This document shows positions 58,737 to 64,000 of a stretch of DNA of 64,000 nucleotides, piece after piece. The notes under the pieces are model-generated. The model saw nothing but the letters and a program-made list of their open reading frames with translations. It had not been told where the DNA came from and searched no databases. Positions within the stretch are counted from its first letter, which is position 1; every line of letters starts with the position of its first letter. The position numbers and the translations under genes were made by a program. The stretch is from Rubellimicrobium mesophilum DSM 19309 (GTDB lineage Bacteria > Pseudomonadota > Alphaproteobacteria > Rhodobacterales > Rhodobacteraceae): NCBI RefSeq assembly GCF_000600335.2, contig NZ_KK088615.1:62001-126000 (forward strand). The letters are read 5' to 3'.

Positions 58737-60068
58737 TCACACCGTGTCCAGATACAGCTCCAACTGCTGCCGCGGCGTCAGGTCCTTCATGTAGTGGAGC
58801 TCCTGCCGCTTGGTCATCACCAGATTGGCGATGAGCTGGGGCGCGAAGATGCGGTGGGCGAAGGCGCTCTCCTCGAAGGCGTCGATGGCCTGCTCCCAGG
58901 TGTCGGGAATCTGGGCGAGGTCCTGGTCGTAGGCGTTGCCGGTGATCGGTGGGGGCGGCTGGAGGCCATCCTCGATGCCGACCAGCGCCGAGCCCAGGAC
59001 CGCCGTCAGGAACAGGTAGGGGTTCACGTCGCCGCCCGCGACGCGATGCTCCACCCGCCGCGCCATGAGGCTGCCGCCGGGGACGCGGACCGAGGCGGTC
59101 CGGTTCTCGTAGGCCCAGCAGATGCCGGTCGGCGCATGGCTCTCCGGGACCAGCCGCTCGTAGCTGTTGGCATGGGGCGCGAAGATCAGCGCGAGGTCGG
59201 GAATGCCCTTGAGGCAGCCGGCGATGGCGTTCCTGAGGAGCGGCGTGCCTTCGTGCGTGCCGTCGGCGAAGGCGTTGCGACCCTCCTCGTCGAGGACGGA
59301 GAAGTGGGTGTGGAGGCCGCTGCCCGCATAGTCCTCATAGGGCTTGGCCATGAAGCTCGCCGCGAACCCGTGGTTCCGGGCAAGGCCATGGACCAGCATC
59401 TTGAAGAGCCATGCGTCGTCGGCCGCCTTGAGCGCATTGGGGACGTGGCTCAGGTTGATCTCGAACTGTCCGAGGCCCACCTCGCTGATCGCCGCCTCGG
59501 CCGGGATGTCCATGGCGTCGCAGGCGTCGTAGAGCTCCGTGAAGAAGGCGTCGAAGGCGTCGAGGGCGCGCAGGGAGAGGATCTCGGCGCCCGGGCGGCG
59601 CTTGCCGGAGCGGGGGGACGGGGGTTGGCGGAGCTCGCTCCCCGAATCGTCCACGAGGTAGAACTCCATCTCGGTGGCGACGACCGGGGTGAGGCCCCGC
59701 GCCTGGAACCGCTCCATCACCGCGCGGAGGGCATGGCGGGGGTCGCCGTCGTAGGGGCGCCCGTCCTCCTGGTACATCCACATGGGCAGGAGCGCCGAAG
59801 GGGTCTTGAGCCAGGGCATGGGAACATAGCCGCGCTCGGTCGGCTTCAGGACCCCGTCGGGGTCGCCGATCTCGAAGACGAGCGGGGAGTCCTCCACGTC
59901 CTCGCCCCAGATGTCGAGGTTGAGGACCGAGAGGGGGAAGCGGGTTCCGTCCTCCTCGATCTTCTGGGCATAGCGGACGGGGACACGCTTGCCGCGGGCC
60001 TGTCCGTTGAGGTCGATGGCGCCGCAACGGATGTTGCGCACCTCGGGGTGCTGGTCGAGCCAGCTCAT
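58737..60068 (-). CDS. puuA: Glutamine synthetase family, gamma-glutamylpolyamine synthetase-like (copy 2)
   Basis: A 443-residue GS-fold ligase, a distant paralog of the downstream copy. Motifs are EMEFYLVDDSGSE, GLGQFEINLSHVPNALKAAD, LHTHFSVLDEEGRNAF with the His, and NRTASVRVPGGSLMARRVEH with the ATP/glutamate-site Arg residues. Two PuuA-like ligases in one operon suggest different amines (for example putrescine versus a longer polyamine or ethanolamine). Start at ATG 60068. Confidence 0.82.
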   Translation of the reverse strand: MSWLDQHPEVRNIRCGAIDLNGQARGKRVPVRYAQKIEEDGTRFPLSVLNLDIWGEDVEDSPLVFEIGDPDGVLKPTERGYVPMPWLKTPSALLPMWMYQEDGRPYDGDPRHALRAVMERFQARGLTPVVATEMEFYLVDDSGSELRQPPSPRSGKRRPGAEILSLRALDAFDAFFTELYDACDAMDIPAEAAISEVGLGQFEINLSHVPNALKAADDAWLFKMLVHGLARNHGFAASFMAKPYEDYAGSGLHTHFSVLDEEGRNAFADGTHEGTPLLRNAIAGCLKGIPDLALIFAPHANSYERLVPESHAPTGICWAYENRTASVRVPGGSLMARRVEHRVAGGDVNPYLFLTAVLGSALVGIEDGLQPPPPITGNAYDQDLAQIPDTWEQAIDAFEESAFAHRIFAPQLIANLVMTKRQELHYMKDLTPRQQLELYLDTV

Positions 60069-60101
60069 GATGTCACCTTTGGAAACTCTGGGTCGTGAAG
60101 C

Positions 60102-60140
60102 TCAGCGGGCCGACGGCCGGAACCGTGGGGGCCATGTCAT
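60102..60140 (-). other. Possible 12-codon leader ORF upstream of the second GS-like gene
   Basis: On the minus strand an ATG at 60140 opens MTWPPRFRPSAR and stops 33 nt before the gene. Its ribosome-site/start context AGGTGACATCATGA is an exact 14-nt duplicate of the one used by the gene itself (60137-60150 and 60065-60078). It may be a leader peptide or a duplication remnant. Confidence 0.3.
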
Positions 60141-60179
60141 GATGTCACCTGTCTTGCGGGTTGCGCCTTTCGTCCGGGG

Positions 60180-60983
60180 TCAACGGACAAGCTGGAACTT
60201 GGCCTTCCGCCGGCCGGGGACGGAGGGCAGGTGGCGGTTGAGCCGGCGGGAGGCAAGGCTGAACAAACCGATCACCACGAGGGTGAGGCCGATATAGTAG
60301 CCGGCAAGGATGGGATAGGGGACGAAGGGGTTGAAGGTCTTGTCGGCGAAGTAGTTCGCGTAATAGAGCGCGTCGCCTTTCTGCTGCAGCGCGGGGAAGG
60401 CCGAGAAGAAGACCAGCGTCGTCGCCTGGAAGAGGAAGAGCGCCTCGTTGGTGTAGGCGGGCCAGGCGAGGCGGAGCATGGTGGGCCAGGTGATCCGGCG
60501 GAACTTCGAGAAGCCGGTGAAGCCGTAGGCGTCGGCGGCCTCAAGGTCCCCCCGGGGAATGGCCCGGAGCGCGCCGTAGAAGATCTCGGCCGAATAGGCG
60601 GCGGTGTTGAGGAAGAGGACGACCAGCGCGCCGAGCCAGGCGTTGGTGAGGATGCCCAGGGTCGGGAACTGGCCCTTGAGGCTGAGGAACAGGAAGTATC
60701 CGAAGAAGAACTGGATGAAGAGCGGGGAGCCCCGGAAGACGAAGACGAACCAGTCGGCGAGCTTGCGGATCAGGGGGTTGCGCGAGGTGCGGGCGAGGGC
60801 CACGCCGGTCGCGAGGAAGAAGCCGGCGGCCAGCGCGAGGATCCCGAAGTAGATGTTCCATATGAGCCCCGAGCCGATCAGCGTCACCTGCTGGCAGAGA
60901 GTGATGTCGGCCGTGGGCAGGAGCTTCTCGCCGATGCCGAGGCTGCGGAGGGCGTAGGCCTGGACCGTGTCCCAGCAGCTCAT
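60180..60983 (-). CDS. Amino-acid-type ABC transporter permease (HisM-like)
   Basis: A 267-residue permease of the polar amino acid (HAAT) class with about five helices. The EAA loop is seen in RAIPRGDLEAADAYGFTGFS (G spaced 3 after EA), and the N-terminal helix starts WNIYFGILALAAGFFL. It pairs with the next permease to form the channel. ATGA overlap with the other permease gene. The ligand is set by the binding proteins upstream. Confidence 0.88.
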   Translation of the reverse strand: MSCWDTVQAYALRSLGIGEKLLPTADITLCQQVTLIGSGLIWNIYFGILALAAGFFLATGVALARTSRNPLIRKLADWFVFVFRGSPLFIQFFFGYFLFLSLKGQFPTLGILTNAWLGALVVLFLNTAAYSAEIFYGALRAIPRGDLEAADAYGFTGFSKFRRITWPTMLRLAWPAYTNEALFLFQATTLVFFSAFPALQQKGDALYYANYFADKTFNPFVPYPILAGYYIGLTLVVIGLFSLASRRLNRHLPSVPGRRKAKFQLVR

Positions 60984-61870
60984 GTCCGCACCTCGGCCGT
61001 GGAGGAGTCGCGGAGGGCGGCGTTGCCGGACATGGCCTGGCCGTGGGTCAGGCGGCGCATGAGGCGGTCGAGGACGATCTCGGAGACGCGGGTGAAGGCG
61101 AGGTAGAAGACGAGCAGGAACAGGAAGTACCACATTCGCCAGTCGCCGTGCGGGAAGCTGGTGAACTGCGGGGTCTTGGAGCCGCCGAGGTCGCGGGCCC
61201 AGTAGACGATGTCCTCCACCCCCAGGAGGAAGAGGAGGGGCGTCGCCTTGATCAGGACCATCCAGAGGTTTGAGAGGCCCGGCAGCGCGTAGACCCACAT
61301 CTGTGGGACGAGCACGCGCCAGAAGGCCTGGCGGTGGGTCATGCCGTAGGCCTCGGCCGTCTCGATCTGGGCGCGGGGGACGGCGCGCATGGCGCCGAAG
61401 ATGACGTTGGCCGCGAAGGCGCCGAAGACGATGGAGAAGGTGATGACGGCGAGGAAGAAGCCGTAGACCTCATGCATCCACTGCGGCGAGGTGGAGAGGG
61501 GCAGCTTCGCCGCGTCGCAGACGATGAAGTCGTTGCCCTGGTAGACGGGCTGGTTCCAGTCGGGGCACTTGATCCGGTGGCGGAGGTATTCGAAGGCCTG
61601 GTCGAGCGCGATCACGAAGAACAGGAAGAAGGCGATGTCGGGCACGCCGCGCACGACCGCGATGTAGGCCTTGCCGATCCAGGCGAGCGGCGCGATGCGC
61701 GACCGGGCCAGCATGGCGCCCCCGAAGCCGAGCGCGAGCGCCACCGGCGCCGTTACTGCCAGCAGCAGAAGCACCGTCCCGAAGGAGGCGTAGAAGTTCA
61801 GGTGCTTGCCCGTGGTCAGGTAGCACAGGAACCAGGACAGGCCGTGGAGGGAGGAGGGGTCGCTGCACAT
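60980..61870 (-). CDS. Amino-acid-type ABC transporter permease (HisQ-like)
   Basis: A 296-residue permease of the same class. EAA loop: RAVPRAQIETAEAYGMTHRQ; helix-rich, with VVRGVPDIAFFLFF as the family RGxP motif. The stretch FEYLRHRIKCPDWNQPVYQG is a periplasmic insert between helices longer than usual. It is co-translated with the HisM-like permease. Confidence 0.88.
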   Translation of the reverse strand: MCSDPSSLHGLSWFLCYLTTGKHLNFYASFGTVLLLLAVTAPVALALGFGGAMLARSRIAPLAWIGKAYIAVVRGVPDIAFFLFFVIALDQAFEYLRHRIKCPDWNQPVYQGNDFIVCDAAKLPLSTSPQWMHEVYGFFLAVITFSIVFGAFAANVIFGAMRAVPRAQIETAEAYGMTHRQAFWRVLVPQMWVYALPGLSNLWMVLIKATPLLFLLGVEDIVYWARDLGGSKTPQFTSFPHGDWRMWYFLFLLVFYLAFTRVSEIVLDRLMRRLTHGQAMSGNAALRDSSTAEVRT

Positions 61871-61973
61871 GACGGGGGTCGATGCGGCGTGTCCATTCAG
61901 CCTGTCGCGTCGGGGGAGTCGGCCCCGGGCTGCTGGTGGTCACGACCTTGGCGCATCCTCCTTTGTGGGAACC

Positions 61974-61996
61974 GGGGCGCCCGCCGTGGGCGCCCC
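61974..61996 (-). terminator. Hairpin between binding-protein and permease genes
   Basis: GGGGCGCCC-N5-GGGCGCCCC is a perfect 9-bp stem just after the stop of the first binding protein. In ABC operons such structures often lower expression of the permeases relative to the binding protein. Confidence 0.55.
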
Positions 61997-62004
61997 GTCG
62001 GGGG

Positions 62005-62767
62005 TCACTGGGTGGAGTCCTCGGTGGCGCCTTCGACGGAGGCCTCGAAGGTTTTGGGCCTCGGGGCCGAACCACTTGGTGATGAGCTCGTTGAGCGAGC
62101 CGTCGGCCTTCATGGCGGTGATCACCTCGTCGAGCTTGCCCTTGAGCTCGGTGTCGCTCTGGCGAAGGCCGACGCCGATGCCGTTGCCGAGCGAGACGTC
62201 CTCGCTTACGAACTGGAGCTCTCCGCCCGCGGCCTCCACGAGGGGGGCGAGGAAGTCCTTGTCGGCGAAGACGGCATCGGCTTCGCCGTTCTGGACGGCG
62301 GCGACGCTCTCCTCGCCGGTGGCGAACTCGAGCGGCTTGGCGCCGGACTCGGCGATGTGGGCGGCCTGGATCGTCCCGGACTGCACGGCGATGGTCCCGC
62401 CCTCGAGGTCGGCGTCGGGCGAGAGGGCGGCGTAGGCCGAGGGGGCGGGCGGCAGGTAGTTCTGCGTGAAGGCGATGACCTCCTGCCGCTCGGGCGTGAT
62501 GCTCATGCCGGCCATGATGGCGTCGTAGTTGCTCGACACGAGGTTCGGGATGATCGAATCCCAGTCGTTCGTCACCCAGGTGCAGGTGAGGCTGGCCCGC
62601 TCGCAGAGCGCGTTGCCGAGCTCGATCTCGAAGCCGTCCGGCTGTCCCTGGTCGTTGATGAAGTTGTAGGGGGGATAGGCGCCCTCGGTGGCGAGGCGCA
62701 CCGTGTCCTGCGCCCAGGCGCCGCTGGCGGCCAAGGCCAGCCCGGCGGCGAGGATCAGGTTTCTCAT
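62005..62767 (-). CDS. ABC transporter substrate-binding protein, amino acid type, copy 2 (frameshifted)
   Basis: About 253 residues. The signal peptide MRNLILAAGLALAASGAWAQ precedes a periplasmic SBP_bac_3 domain (VRLATEGAYPPYNFINDQGQ, NYDAIMAGMSITPERQEVIA, ADGSLNELITKWFGPE). One extra A in 62052-62055 alters the tail; corrected it ends TFEASVEGATEDSTQ with a stop at 62005-62007. It is a near-duplicate of the upstream binding protein, suggesting two related ligands. Confidence 0.85.
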
Positions 62768-62856
62768 CGTCAACTCTCCCGTGTCCTTGTCGTTTTCCCC
62801 ATCAGAGGGGCGTTGCCGCCGAATCTCAAGGCCCTTCGGCGGGGCGGGCCGGTGCG

Positions 62857-63576
62857 TCAGAAGGTCGGCGGGTTCTCGGGGAACCACTTGGTGATGAGCT
62901 CGTTCAGCGAGCCGTCCGCCTTCATGGCGCCGATGGCGTCGTCGAGTTTGCCGCGCAGCTCGGCGTCGCTCTCCCGCAGGCCGACGCCGACGCCCCGTCC
63001 GATCGGGATCGGATCGCCGATGAAGGTCAGCTCGCCCCCGGAGGCGGCGACGATGGGCGTCAGGTAGTCGTAGTCGGCGAAGGCCACGTCCGCCTCGCCG
63101 TTCCGGGCCGCCGCGACGGCTTCGTCGGCCGTCGGGAACTCGACCAGAGTGGCGCCGGAATCGGCGATGTAGGAGGAATGGATAGTGGAGACCTGGGCCG
63201 CGACGGTGCCCATGGTGTCGGCGTCGGGGCTGGTGCCGACATAGGCCGAGGTGGCGGGCGGCGTGTAGTTCTGGGTGAAGTCGATCACCTTGTCCCGCTC
63301 GTCCGTGATGTTCATCCCGGCCATGATCGCGTCGTAGTTGCCGGCGAGCAGGTTGGGGATGATCGAGTCCCAGTCGTTCTGGACCCAGGTGCAGGTCAGG
63401 CCCGCGTGTTCGCAGAGCGCGTTGCCGAGCTCGATCTCGAAGCCGTCGAGCTCGCCCTGGTCGTTGATGAAGTTGTAGGGCGGGTAGGCGCCTTCGGTGG
63501 CGAGGCGCACCGTGTCCTGCGCCCAGGCGCCGCTGGCGGCCAAGGCCAGCCCGGCGGCGAGGATCAGGTTTCTCAT
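62857..63576 (-). CDS. ABC transporter substrate-binding protein, amino acid type, copy 1
   Basis: A 239-residue SBP_bac_3 protein with the identical signal peptide MRNLILAAGLALAASGAWAQ and the same binding-lobe landmarks (NYDAIMAGMNITDERDKVID, ADGSLNELITKWFPEN). A Cys pair (LCEHAGLTC) suggests a disulfide as in LAO/HisJ proteins. It differs from copy 2 mainly in the mid-region loops (TSAYVGTSPDAD versus PSAYAALSPDAD) that line the ligand cleft. Confidence 0.9.
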   Translation of the reverse strand: MRNLILAAGLALAASGAWAQDTVRLATEGAYPPYNFINDQGELDGFEIELGNALCEHAGLTCTWVQNDWDSIIPNLLAGNYDAIMAGMNITDERDKVIDFTQNYTPPATSAYVGTSPDADTMGTVAAQVSTIHSSYIADSGATLVEFPTADEAVAAARNGEADVAFADYDYLTPIVAASGGELTFIGDPIPIGRGVGVGLRESDAELRGKLDDAIGAMKADGSLNELITKWFPENPPTF

Positions 63577-63613
63577 CGTGTCGTTCTCCCCTGTCGTCGA
63601 GCGGTCGTTGTCG

Positions 63614-64000
<387 letters not shown>

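Overview
The window is very GC-rich (roughly 68-70% by eye), with short intergenic gaps and operons joined by ATGA/TGATG overlaps. It looks like a chromosomal segment of an alphaproteobacterium of the order Rhodobacterales. The evidence is the gene set: a perM-like/hdaA/ppk1/ppx run, a phaZ-phaC-phaP-phaR cluster, SdhE next to an aspartate aminotransferase, three DUF1194 von Willebrand A proteins, and a gamma-glutamylated-polyamine operon with an amino-acid-type ABC transporter. No rRNA, tRNA, insertion sequence, prophage or CRISPR array was found.

Layout. 0-3.5 kb: small housekeeping genes (VOC protein, GNAT, TerB-DnaJ protein, EEP phosphatase, periplasmic protein). 3.8-9.4 kb (minus): permease, HdaA-like replication regulator, polyphosphate kinase, exopolyphosphatase. 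9.5-15.1 kb: LysR/cupin pair, prolyl-tRNA synthetase and accessory genes. 15.2-17.6 kb: LolC/E-LolD lipoprotein release and a cytochrome c lipoprotein. 17.8-21.7 kb: coiled-coil and metallopeptidase-like exported proteins, HxlR regulator and acyl-CoA dehydrogenase. 21.7-22.7 kb: low-GC inserted gene. 22.7-33.8 kb: parE, GST, epimerase, 2OG oxygenase, MATE, DedA, TIGR02587/02588-like pair, aspartate aminotransferase, sdhE, MarR. 33.8-36.4 kb: three tandem DUF1194 genes and glyoxalase I. 36.4-39.4 kb: a probable type XI (Slam) secretion pair whose lipoprotein cargo has a seven-unit calcium-repeat stalk. 39.6-41.5 kb: thyX and a low-GC membrane coiled-coil gene. 42-48.3 kb: cspA, DUF2382 stress proteins, thrS, two hydrolases. 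48.3-52.8 kb: PHA storage cluster with PhaR-type palindromes. 52.9-64 kb (minus): polyamine/amino-acid uptake and gamma-glutamylation catabolism, cut by the window end.

A technical point governs the reading of the window. About twenty single-base insertions or deletions, mostly in G or C runs, break 15 genes, including essential ones (proS, parE, lolC, thyX). Each protein continues in the next frame with its family sequence intact. I treat these as probable sequencing/assembly errors and give the genes as whole loci with the break marked, not as pseudogenes.

The most interesting items are the Slam/cargo pair, the triple vWA array, two low-GC single-gene insertions, and several intergenic inverted-repeat elements: a REPIN-like pair, a cloverleaf-like nested hairpin, and a 67-bp repeat present twice at convergent gene ends.
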